A DNA stretch of 36,863 nucleotides. Origin: a virus. The translations under genes were made by a program, and so were the position numbers. The DNA lies in the IMG/VR virus record IMGVR_UViG_3300042309_002224, positions 1 to 36,863 of that record. One strand, 5' to 3'. A model generated the notes under the pieces. It searched no databases, was not told the origin of the DNA, and saw only the letters and a program-made list of their open reading frames with translations. Of this stretch, positions 1-7,752 are shown piece after piece (within the stretch, counting starts at the first letter, position 1; each line of letters begins with the position of its first letter).

Positions 1-100
1 CCGATCCAAAGCTCTCGCCCTCAGCGAAGCCGAACGCCTCACCGCCGAGCATCATCGGCAAAACCTGGGCTGATCCGGCCAGGCTGTTCGCGGCCCACAT
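1..100 (-). CDS. Partial hypothetical phage protein, N-terminus only
   Basis: An open frame starts with ATG at 100-98 (complement) and stays open to the left edge, so only about 33 residues are visible, beginning MWAANSLAGSAQ. A GGGG tract lies about nine bases before the ATG; an in-frame GTG at 118-116 is an alternative start. It follows the tail-fibre gene and a small unknown gene in the same direction and looks like the next gene of the late operon. The visible residues, rich in Ala, Gly and Met, do not identify a family. It could be another tail-fibre accessory protein or the start of the lysis region, but nothing here decides that. Confidence 0.4.
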   Translation of the reverse strand, partial: MWAANSLAGSAQVLPMMLGGEAFGFAEGESFGS

Positions 101-128
101 GCTATGGCCCCGAAACACCGCTTACGCT

Positions 129-398
129 TCATCCATTCCCTCGTTGCGCCTTGATCCGCGACTTCGACCGAAGGCCGATCATCACCGGCCCGCGCAGGAT
201 CTCGACTTCTGCGGTCGGACGCCCATGCTCGTCCACGACGTACCGCCCGGCCTCGCCGAGCGTATCGTCGGCGTAAGCCAGCACCTCGGCCGGCACTTCG
301 ACGCCGTCCACCTGGACCATGGCGCGCTCCACCTCCTCGCGCGTGTAGTCCTCCGGCGGCGGCTCGCGGCCTGCCATCATCGCTGCTGTGATGCGCAT
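129..398 (-). CDS. Small hypothetical protein of the phage tail operon
   Basis: An 89-residue acidic protein with ATG at 398 and a GGGAG ribosome-binding site about eight bases upstream. It begins 14 bases after the tail-fibre stop and reads in the same direction, so it is almost certainly co-transcribed. No family is recognised. The middle (residues 20-70) is rich in Glu, Val and Asp and contains the stretch VDEHGRPTAEVEI, which suggests a small beta-rich fold. The position directly after the fibre gene would suit a fibre chaperone or accessory protein, but this is inferred from position only. Confidence 0.6.
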   Translation of the reverse strand: MRITAAMMAGREPPPEDYTREEVERAMVQVDGVEVPAEVLAYADDTLGEAGRYVVDEHGRPTAEVEILRGPVMIGLRSKSRIKAQRGNG

Positions 399-412
399 CC
401 CGTATCTCCCGA

Positions 413-2827
413 TCAGAGGGTCAGCCCGGCGCAGAGCTGGTCGATGTAGGCCTCGACGCTGGCCTGGACGGCCGTGGTGGCATCCCAGACGCCAGCCGCC
501 GCAACGTCCGTCGCCTCCAGGAACCGCGACGGCGATCCCGGCAGGCCGAACATCGTGGGGTGGCGCGTCGTCGACAGCTTCTGCGTGATGCCGGCGATGC
601 TGGCGCTTCCGACCGCCGTCACCTCCGTGTTCGCCCCGCCGATCGGCGCGTACCAGCAGCGGACGGTGCCGGCCGCCTTGCTGTACAGGAACGTGATGCG
701 CTTCGGGTAGTAGGCGAGGCCCGGGATGACGAAGTCGACGGAGATCGCGGCGCCGTCACCGTTCGTGCGTACCTGAAAGCGCACAGTCGTCGCGCTGACG
801 ATGGAGCAAGCCCAGCCGTAATAGGTCGTGTCGAGCGGGCTGCCGTCACCGATGACGTAGCAGGACTGCGACGGCGTGCCGGTGACGCGGACCACCATGC
901 AAGCCAGCAGCTCGTTGGTGTTGTTGCGATCCGGCGGGGTCGGGACGGCAACGCGAACCAGCATGCCGAGGGCGGGCTTGGAGACGATGTGGAAGTTGCC
1001 GTCGACGCCGTAGGTCAGCACCATGCCGTTGGCCGTCTGCCTCCAGAAGTGACCCTCGATCGCCTCGGCATATGGCAGGCCGCTGTGGCGGGTGACGAGA
1101 CTGCTGGTCTCTGGATCGCGCAGATCGACGGTCCCCGGCGAGCCATTGTTGCCATAGCTCACGCTCAGATAGCCGTTCACCCAGGACAGGTGGTCGGTGG
1201 TCGACGGGATGATAGTCGTCGCCAGCTCGGAGCCGGTGGTGGCAGAGAACAGGCGGGCCTCCGCGACACCCTCATTCGACACCCAGAAGGCATCCTGCGC
1301 GGCGTCATAGGCCACGCCATTGGGCGTGATGGACGAGAGGTCGATAGTGGTTCCGCTGAGCGTGCCGGTCAGGCTCAGCTCGCGCAGCAGCTTGGCCGAC
1401 TTGTCATTGTACCAGATCATTGAAACGCCGCCGACCGTGCGAACGGCCACGCCCTGGATGGACCCTGTGCCGGTTGTGGCCGACTGGTTGTACTCGGCCA
1501 GCTTCACGCGCCCGTCGACCGGCGCCAGGATGATAATCGACGCATTGGAGGTCGGGTCGGCCTCATTGGCTCGGCCATGATTGGCCGCCACGATACAGCC
1601 GGCCCAGGTCGCGGCGGTCGACGGGATCTCGGCGTAGCCGGTGCCGGCGAAGCCGCCGTTCGGCGGGACATCCGCGGCCGAGTTCGGCAGGACCGTGACG
1701 CCCAGCAGCTGAGCGGCCTGGATACCGGTGCTGGCGCTTGCAAGGCGCGCGGCCGCGCTGCCGGCGCCCAGGCCGCGCTTGTCGCGGATGCCAGCCGTCC
1801 CGCCGGCTGGGATCAGCCGAGCGGTGCGGGTCTGGTTGTAGAGTTCGGCGACCTTGTCGGAGACCGACAGCGCGTCGCGCATCGACCAAACCGACTTGGT
1901 GCCGGCCAGGACGCACGGGCCATCGGCGCTCGATGCGACAACGCCGCCATCCCGCCAGGCGCCGTTCGAGTAGGCGCAGCGCCGCAGTCCGGCGAGGCCG
2001 CCGATCAGCTTGGCCGACAGGTCGCGCGGCTTGAAGATGCCGGCCGGCGACAGGTTGCTGACCAGCAGCAGCGAACGCGGCGGGAACCGGGCGAAGGTGC
2101 CCGTGGTGCCATGGCCGAACTGGACCCGGACAATTCCTGAGCCGGCCGGGATCGCGACGCCGGTGATGCTGAACGCCTCCCAGGCCGTGCCCGTGGTCGA
2201 CTTGTTCTCCACAATCGTGGTCTGCACGCCATTGACGTCCAGATACCGGATCGACACAGGCGCGTTGAAGGTGCCCGCCGCGCCGACGACGTCGGACTTG
2301 CGCAGGCCGCTGAAGGTCGGGACGGCGCCGACCGCGAATTCGCCCTCGACCTTGAAGTCGTAGATGTTGTTCGTGCCGGACGTGGTGAAGCTGATGATCG
2401 GCTGCGCATCGCCGTCGATCGTCTCGTGGGTGCGGACGCCGTCCTTGTTCTGGCTGCCAAGGCCCAGCCCTTCCGGGTCGGGGAACCGGTTCTGCAGGCC
2501 GACAGGAAGGCGGAGATCTTTCACGTCCTCCAGGTCGGAAATGCGATCGACGCCCGCGATCCACTCGGCGCCGCCGTCGTCCCAGATCCAGACCGTCGGG
2601 TAGTTGTTCTCATCGACCGGGTCGGCATAGAGAAGCGCCGGCTGCCCGTCGGCCTGTGACGTGTCGGCATCCATCGTCGCCTTGTCGAGATAGACGTTCA
2701 TCCCGGCGGCGCTGGCGACGGCCCACAGCGCATTGAGGTTCTGGCGGATTTCGAGCTTGTGCGGCTCCTTGATCGCCCCGGTGCCGGTGAAATCAGCCCA
2801 TATCTCGTCGATGGTCTTATAGGCCAT
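413..2827 (-). CDS. Tail fibre / receptor-binding protein
   Basis: An 804-residue protein, the last large structural gene of the tail module, immediately downstream of the tail-tip gene. The first ~110 residues (starting MAYKTIDEIWADF) look like a compact attachment module with Trp- and Asp-rich motifs such as NYPTVWIWDDGG. The centre (about 150-260) is beta-rich. Residues ~420-620 carry repeated beta-strand patterns typical of a propeller or phage spike, for example NGVAYDAAQDAFWVSNEG. The C-terminus (~640-800) resembles a concanavalin-like domain and ends in a helix. Start ATG 2827 has GGAGAG about eight bases upstream. The receptor-binding role is inferred from position, length and beta-rich composition; no enzymatic motif such as a depolymerase active site was seen. 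Confidence 0.7.
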   Translation of the reverse strand: MAYKTIDEIWADFTGTGAIKEPHKLEIRQNLNALWAVASAAGMNVYLDKATMDADTSQADGQPALLYADPVDENNYPTVWIWDDGGAEWIAGVDRISDLEDVKDLRLPVGLQNRFPDPEGLGLGSQNKDGVRTHETIDGDAQPIISFTTSGTNNIYDFKVEGEFAVGAVPTFSGLRKSDVVGAAGTFNAPVSIRYLDVNGVQTTIVENKSTTGTAWEAFSITGVAIPAGSGIVRVQFGHGTTGTFARFPPRSLLLVSNLSPAGIFKPRDLSAKLIGGLAGLRRCAYSNGAWRDGGVVASSADGPCVLAGTKSVWSMRDALSVSDKVAELYNQTRTARLIPAGGTAGIRDKRGLGAGSAAARLASASTGIQAAQLLGVTVLPNSAADVPPNGGFAGTGYAEIPSTAATWAGCIVAANHGRANEADPTSNASIIILAPVDGRVKLAEYNQSATTGTGSIQGVAVRTVGGVSMIWYNDKSAKLLRELSLTGTLSGTTIDLSSITPNGVAYDAAQDAFWVSNEGVAEARLFSATTGSELATTIIPSTTDHLSWVNGYLSVSYGNNGSPGTVDLRDPETSSLVTRHSGLPYAEAIEGHFWRQTANGMVLTYGVDGNFHIVSKPALGMLVRVAVPTPPDRNNTNELLACMVVRVTGTPSQSCYVIGDGSPLDTTYYGWACSIVSATTVRFQVRTNGDGAAISVDFVIPGLAYYPKRITFLYSKAAGTVRCWYAPIGGANTEVTAVGSASIAGITQKLSTTRHPTMFGLPGSPSRFLEATDVAAAGVWDATTAVQASVEAYIDQLCAGLTL

Positions 2828-2879
2828 GGCCGGGTCTCTCCGTCAGATTGTCGTGGCGAGCCGCCGGGGCGGCGAAGGG

Positions 2880-5800
2880 TCAGGCCGCGCCGACCGCGAC
2901 CAGGTAGGCGCGCAGGGCGGTGTGGTAGTCGCCCTCTTGCGTCGGCGTCAGGGCGCTGCCCCAGGACGCGGCCGAGACCTGGGCGTCGCTGTAGGTCGTC
3001 GTGCCGCGACGCAGCAGGGTGAAGGCGTCGCTGAACACCGACGTGCTGGCCTGCGCCAAGGCGCCCAGCGAGGTACCGTTGTGGTAACGGTCATACGTTC
3101 CGGCGGCGGCCCGGCTGATGCAGAAGAACTCGGTCGAATTCGGGGCCCCGGCCGCGATGCCGGTCGAGATGTTGTCGTTCAGCCTGGTGATGATGGTGCC
3201 GGCCGTCGCATTCTTGGAGCTGATGAAGGCAAGGCCGTTGCCGACCTCGGACATCGCGCTGTTGACCGTCGAGCTCGACGCCGTCCGGACCCACACCGCC
3301 AGATGCGCGTCGTTGAGCGCATAGAGGCCGCCGGCGGTGGCCGGGTTGAAGCCGCTGGTCAGGTAGCCGCCTGGCGTGACGCCGTTGCCAGTGCCGGTGT
3401 AGCCGCGGTCGACCGTGAAGGTCGGCGACGACACCGCCGTCAGCGCGAACGTCGCCGGCGCCTTCGCGTTCAGCCGCGCGGCCTGCGCGTCATGCGCCGC
3501 CAGCAGGTACAGTGCGTCCAGCTTGGTCCACACCCCGGCCGTCTTCAGGCTGTCGACCAGGGTCTTGATCAGCGTCTGGCGAACGAACGGCGGCCGGACC
3601 GTCATGGCCGCGATAAAGGCCCAGGCGTCGGGGTCGATCGCCGTGACATTGAGCGTCACCGCGCCGGAAGGAAGGCTTTCGTTGCCGCCGACTACCTGGG
3701 TCGCGGTCATCATGTCGGCGCCGATGGCGAGATCGGAAGACGGGGTGACGGACCATGTGCCGTCACCGGCCGCCGTGGACGTGCCGACCTGCACCCCGTT
3801 CGAATAGAGCTTGATCGGCGCGCCGGGTGTGGCGCCGTCGCCGCTGACGGGCTGACGGCGGTCATAGGTGCTGACAGGGCCGGGCGGCGCTGGAGACAGG
3901 ATGACGATGGTCGCCGGCGACACCTCCGCCAGCACTCCGCCCGCCGGTGCACTGGCCACGTTGCTTGAGTTCGAGCTCGTCGCGAAATACCACCAGTCGC
4001 CGGCCGCGGGCGCGTCGACATAGGTCTGCGCCGACAAGGGAGCGCAGTAGAGCGGCCCGTCGATCAGCGTCGCCCCGGCGAAGCTGCTGCTGCTGTTCCG
4101 GTAGAAGCGGAGCGACAGATGCCGCGGATCGTTCGGCGCTATGGCGGAAACCGTCACCTGCCCGGTGGCCGGCGCGTTCGCCTGGGCCGTCAGGTTGGTC
4201 GGCGATGCCGGCGCCACCGGGTCAGCCACCGCGGTGACCGGCGTCGCCGCCACCCAGTCCGACGCGGTGTTACGCGACCCGACGAAGCGCACCTCGCCGC
4301 GATAGGCCTTGCCGTCCTCGAGCGGCGGCGTCTCGAAGCTGGTGGCGTCCGGCTCCACCCGCACCATCTGCAGGGCGCCGCCGGGGTTCTCGCGCCACCG
4401 GCCCTGCGCCTGAAGCGACGCGCTGGGCGGCGCATCCCACGACACCGCCATGGTGGCCACCATGGTCTGCGCGTTCTGCTGCCGGTGCATGATTGTGGCT
4501 ACAACGCCCGTCGGCTCCGGCGTGTCCGGCACCGGCGGGGGCGGCAGCGGGATGTCGGCCTTGTCGCGCTCGTCCTCCTCCGGGTCCCAGTCCCACCAGC
4601 TGTCATAGCTGGTCAGGTCCATCTCCACCGTCAGGTTCGCCGGGTTGAAGCGCAGGCCGGTCACCTCGAAGATCTGGTCGACGTCCATCTCGGTCAGCAC
4701 CAGCCGAATCCAGCGCTCGCCCCATGCGTCCAGCAGCTTCAGCGAACCGGTGATCTTGCCGGCCAAGGTCGGGTTGCCGCGCAGCAGCCCGGCCCGCGCC
4801 ACGCGCTGCGCTTGGCCTTCCGCCGGCACGAAGCGCAGCTTGATCGCGCTGCTCTCCAGCCCGTTGCGGTCGATGGCGTCCTGGTCACGGTGGATGCCGG
4901 CCTCGACCTCGGCCCAGGCCTGATCCGCCGACACATAGGTCGCACGCACCTCGTTCACCCGGTCCAGCGCCGTTACGCCGGGCCCGAAGTCGAAGCCGAT
5001 GATATGGTCTTCGGTCACCGTCACGGCCGCCGTCGGCATGCCCGCCACGTCGGCTCCGGCCACCTTGCCGGCGCCTACCGAAAGGCCCAGCCGCCCGTCC
5101 GGCCCCTGGGTCAGGCGGCCGGCGCAGGCGTCCAGCAGGTCGGACAGGACCGACTTGCGCTCCTCGGTCAGCTCATAGGCGCCGCAGGACCGCCAGCGCT
5201 TCTCGGTGCCGCCGGCTTTCTTGGGGATCAGCTGGTCCGACACGTCGGCCGCTTCGGCGAAGCTGTCCAGGTTCATGCGGGTGAAGGGCAGGCCGAATCC
5301 GACCGGCACCCCGAACTCCGTCCGGGTCAGGTAGTCCAGGATCACCAGCGCCGCATTGTCCGACCATGTCCAGGTCGCCTCGTCCTCCGGGTCATGCTGG
5401 CCCGGGCCGGTCCCTTCCAGCCGCGGGTCGAAGACCTTGGCGCCGCGCAGGGTCACGCGATAGGGCGGCGCGCCGTTGGCGAACACCTTCTGCTGCAGCT
5501 CCGCCTTCATGTCGGAATACTGCACATAGGTGCAGCACAGGCCGCGGCCGCGGTGATCCACCGTCCATTCGTCGGCGATGCCGGCGATGCTCTGGTCCGG
5601 CGTTCCCAGATAGTTCACCACCTTCACCGGCAGGATCGGGTCGTAGTTGTCGTAGACCCCGCTGTCGACGAAGCCGCTGCCGTTGATGGTCACCGGCTCG
5701 TCGGCCAGCCAGTGCTCGACGAACGCATCCACCTCATGCGCGCAATGGCAGGTGATCGCCTTCAGGTCGCCTTCGTCGGTGCTGATGAAGTAGACATAGG

Positions 5801-6071
5801 CCCCGGCCAGGCGATAGGTGCCATAGCAGCGGACGCGCGGCGGCACGGCCTGCTTCACGCTGGCGCTGCCATCCGCGAATTTCGGCTTCGGCGGCTTCGG
5901 TGCCAGCAGCATGCCGGCCAGGGTACCGGCGATCGACAGGCCGGCGCTGATCGCACCCAGCGTCCCCGCGCTCAGGGCGACGCCGGCGATGGTCAGGCCC
6001 ACACCGGCGGCGGCAAGGCCGCCGGTGAAGGTCGCCCCCGCCACCAGCACGAGCGGAATGGCCACTGGCAT
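2880..6071 (-). CDS. Tail tip / host-specificity protein (J-like) with FN3 and lectin-like C-terminus
   Basis: A 1063-residue protein occupying the place of lambda gpJ, directly after a DUF6950-type tail-assembly gene. The N-terminus (residues ~5-65) is a Gly/Ala-rich hydrophobic stretch followed by PKPPKPKFADG, typical of siphovirus tip proteins of this class. Residues ~80-500 form the hub-like core (motif YRLAGAYVYF). A proline hinge near 505-515 (PLPPPPVPDTPEP) precedes two fibronectin-III-like modules (~520-700). The last ~200 residues form a lectin/LamG-like domain (motifs GGYLTSGFNPATAGG, LNDAHLAVWVRT). The protein should plug the tail end and contribute to host recognition. ATG 6071 follows the upstream stop by three bases and has a GGAGG site. 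Assignment to the exact J family rests on architecture. Confidence 0.82.
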   Translation of the reverse strand: MPVAIPLVLVAGATFTGGLAAAGVGLTIAGVALSAGTLGAISAGLSIAGTLAGMLLAPKPPKPKFADGSASVKQAVPPRVRCYGTYRLAGAYVYFISTDEGDLKAITCHCAHEVDAFVEHWLADEPVTINGSGFVDSGVYDNYDPILPVKVVNYLGTPDQSIAGIADEWTVDHRGRGLCCTYVQYSDMKAELQQKVFANGAPPYRVTLRGAKVFDPRLEGTGPGQHDPEDEATWTWSDNAALVILDYLTRTEFGVPVGFGLPFTRMNLDSFAEAADVSDQLIPKKAGGTEKRWRSCGAYELTEERKSVLSDLLDACAGRLTQGPDGRLGLSVGAGKVAGADVAGMPTAAVTVTEDHIIGFDFGPGVTALDRVNEVRATYVSADQAWAEVEAGIHRDQDAIDRNGLESSAIKLRFVPAEGQAQRVARAGLLRGNPTLAGKITGSLKLLDAWGERWIRLVLTEMDVDQIFEVTGLRFNPANLTVEMDLTSYDSWWDWDPEEDERDKADIPLPPPPVPDTPEPTGVVATIMHRQQNAQTMVATMAVSWDAPPSASLQAQGRWRENPGGALQMVRVEPDATSFETPPLEDGKAYRGEVRFVGSRNTASDWVAATPVTAVADPVAPASPTNLTAQANAPATGQVTVSAIAPNDPRHLSLRFYRNSSSSFAGATLIDGPLYCAPLSAQTYVDAPAAGDWWYFATSSNSSNVASAPAGGVLAEVSPATIVILSPAPPGPVSTYDRRQPVSGDGATPGAPIKLYSNGVQVGTSTAAGDGTWSVTPSSDLAIGADMMTATQVVGGNESLPSGAVTLNVTAIDPDAWAFIAAMTVRPPFVRQTLIKTLVDSLKTAGVWTKLDALYLLAAHDAQAARLNAKAPATFALTAVSSPTFTVDRGYTGTGNGVTPGGYLTSGFNPATAGGLYALNDAHLAVWVRTASSSTVNSAMSEVGNGLAFISSKNATAGTIITRLNDNISTGIAAGAPNSTEFFCISRAAAGTYDRYHNGTSLGALAQASTSVFSDAFTLLRRGTTTYSDAQVSAASWGSALTPTQEGDYHTALRAYLVAVGAA

Positions 6072-6074
6072 GGG

Positions 6075-6476
6075 CTATAGCCTCCAGGCCGCGGTCGCCG
6101 ACGGGCACTTCCACAGCCCGTCGCCGGTCTTGGCCAGCCAGGACAGCTGGCCGCGGATCGCCATCGCCGGCCCGTCCGTCGTCTCGATGATGCCGACATC
6201 GCCGGGCTGCGCCGCGGCCGGGTCCACCGGCCTGGCGCCGACGCCGGCCAGGCCGCGGGCGGCAGCACCCGCGAGCCCGTCCGGCTCGCGCCGTAGCAGT
6301 CGCCGATAGCCTGCCCGGCTACGGTAGCGGCCACGCCAGGCGGCCATCGCGTCCCGGCCGGTGCGGGCCAGCACCCAATCCGCCACCCAGCTGGTGCAGT
6401 CCATCCGGCCGCAGGCGAAGGCGGTCGACGCACCGACGCGGCAATGGATCGCCAGCGCGGTCAGAATCTCGGCCAT
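6075..6476 (-). CDS. DUF6950-type tail assembly protein (NlpC/P60-like position)
   Basis: A 133-residue protein starting MAEILTALAIHC, between two tail-tip genes where lambdoid phages place the NlpC/P60-like gpK. Around residue 27 it has the motif RMDCTSWVADWV, a Cys preceded by Asp in an aromatic context, as in the DUF6950 family of phage tail proteins. A later segment, QPGDVGIIE, resembles the turn that precedes the histidine of NlpC/P60 enzymes, but a clear catalytic His was not found. ATG 6476 overlaps the end of the upstream gene by 16 bases, which suggests coupled translation. The frame stays open far upstream, but that part is an antisense-like shadow of the neighbouring tail gene. Confidence 0.72.
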   Translation of the reverse strand: MAEILTALAIHCRVGASTAFACGRMDCTSWVADWVLARTGRDAMAAWRGRYRSRAGYRRLLRREPDGLAGAAARGLAGVGARPVDPAAAQPGDVGIIETTDGPAMAIRGQLSWLAKTGDGLWKCPSATAAWRL

Positions 6477-7066
6477 GTCACCGTCCGGTCCACCATGGTC
6501 GGCACGAACTCCAGCGCCTTGTCGCCCGGATAGCGCCGCTGCTGGTCGCGGTCGGTCAGCATCCCGAACGGCGCCCGGCTGCGCTGCGCGAAGATCGTCT
6601 CGCAGGGCAGGCTGATGGTGCGCAGGGTGCGGCCCTGGCCGACGAAGCTGGGGCGCTGCATGGTCCATTCCCCCAGCACCACCAGGTCGTCCAGCGGCAC
6701 GTCGCCCATCACGTCGGCCAGCATGAAGCCGATCCAGATCGTCAGCCGGTGCCCCTCGATCTCGCCGGCCGCCAGGTCCTCGCGCGCGGCGTTCACCACG
6801 CGGCTGTCGACGCCGGACATGGTGAGGGTCATCAGCGGGGCTGTGCCGTTCATCGCCTGCTGCAGCCCTTCGATCGATTGCAGCGGGCTGCCGCTCTGGT
6901 CGACCCGGCGGCCGATGCCGTGCCACAACTCGGCCTCGCGGGTCAGCGGCCCGTCGCCGGTCCACACCCGGATCGGCGCAGTTGCGAAATCGAACAGGAC
7001 ATACAGGTTGCACTTGACGTGGAAGCGCCAGTCCTGCGCCCGCACCGTCTCCGGAAACAGCGGCAT
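6461..7066 (-). CDS. Phage tail assembly protein of unknown family
   Basis: A protein of about 201 residues starting MPLFPETVRAQDWRF. ATG 7066 shares its A with the upstream TGA (TGATG), the strongest sign of the true start; an in-frame GTG one codon earlier is possible. It is beta-rich with several Trp residues (FDFATAPIRVWTGDGPL, WIGFMLADVM, TVTWPRF), as expected for a tip or baseplate component. It lies between a distal-tail-like gene and the DUF6950 gene, inside an unbroken chain of overlapping tail genes. Phages and gene-transfer agents with this gene order have one or two beta-rich proteins here that join the tape-measure/tube complex to the tip. No named family is recognised. Confidence 0.72.
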   Translation of the reverse strand: MPLFPETVRAQDWRFHVKCNLYVLFDFATAPIRVWTGDGPLTREAELWHGIGRRVDQSGSPLQSIEGLQQAMNGTAPLMTLTMSGVDSRVVNAAREDLAAGEIEGHRLTIWIGFMLADVMGDVPLDDLVVLGEWTMQRPSFVGQGRTLRTISLPCETIFAQRSRAPFGMLTDRDQQRRYPGDKALEFVPTMVDRTVTWPRF

Positions 7067-7752
7067 CACCAGACCTCGACGAAGCTGAGGTTGACGCTGC
7101 CGGTGTTGTCGAGTTGCCGGTCATAGGCACCGACGTCGTCGGCCACGAAGCGCATCGGCGCCACCGGCTTTTCCCACTCGACCGGCGTCCCGATCGGCGC
7201 CGCCTCGCGCAGCTTCGGCCGCACGGTCAGCAGCCATTCATCGTTCGGAAGGGCCTCCGCCACCATGACTCGGTGCAGCCATGTGCCGATGCCGACGAAC
7301 ACGCCGCGCGCGATCGGCACATTGGCCGACCCGACGAAGACGCGGACCTGCGTCGCCCCCGTGGCGGCGTCGAGCACGACGGCGGATGGGATGCCGCCCT
7401 GCTGGAAGCCGGCACCGTCGCTGTGCAACGCATGGTCGGGGGCATAGGGGATGCCGCCGGTCAGCCCGGCCAGCCCCTGCCCGTTCAGCGTGTCCCAGGG
7501 GCCGATGAAGGTGTAGTTGGCCCGGCCCTCCATGTCGTCCACGAAGGCCCGCATCTCGCGGTTGGTGACGGGGCTGTAGACCATGAAGTTCATGTCGGCC
7601 AGCCAGCGCCCGGCGCCGACCGTGACGGCCAGTTCGCCGCCCGTCAGCGTCTCGCCGCCCCCCACCGTGCGCGGGGCGATGCGCCATTTCTCCGTCTTCG
7701 GCGCCAGGATCGTGGCCGGAAACGGCACCAGCAGCATGTTCGCGATGATCAT
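7066..7752 (-). CDS. Probable distal tail protein
   Basis: A 228-residue beta-rich protein directly downstream of the tape-measure gene. Its ATG overlaps the tape-measure stop in an ATGA arrangement at 7752-7749, and its own TGA overlaps the next start, so it is translationally coupled on both sides. Notable stretches are FMVYSPVTNREMRAFVDDM and YTFIGPWDT near residues 60-85, and the C-terminal VGAYDRQLDNTGSVNLSF. Position and composition match distal tail or adaptor proteins that connect the last tube ring to the tip. This is inference from gene order; no hallmark motif is available. The frame runs open far upstream in the shadow of the tape-measure gene, and that extension should be ignored. 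Confidence 0.7.
   Translation of the reverse strand: MIIANMLLVPFPATILAPKTEKWRIAPRTVGGGETLTGGELAVTVGAGRWLADMNFMVYSPVTNREMRAFVDDMEGRANYTFIGPWDTLNGQGLAGLTGGIPYAPDHALHSDGAGFQQGGIPSAVVLDAATGATQVRVFVGSANVPIARGVFVGIGTWLHRVMVAEALPNDEWLLTVRPKLREAAPIGTPVEWEKPVAPMRFVADDVGAYDRQLDNTGSVNLSFVEVW

Noticed and set aside
1-400. Left attachment site copy near the window start
   Set aside because: No match to the 3' half of the tRNA-Arg gene is found there; the phage end must be further left.
4119-6080. Long plus-strand open frame (653 codons) over the tail-tip gene
   Set aside because: It mirrors the minus-strand tail-tip gene. Its product is His/Arg/Gly-rich with no recognisable domain, the usual antisense shadow in GC-rich DNA.
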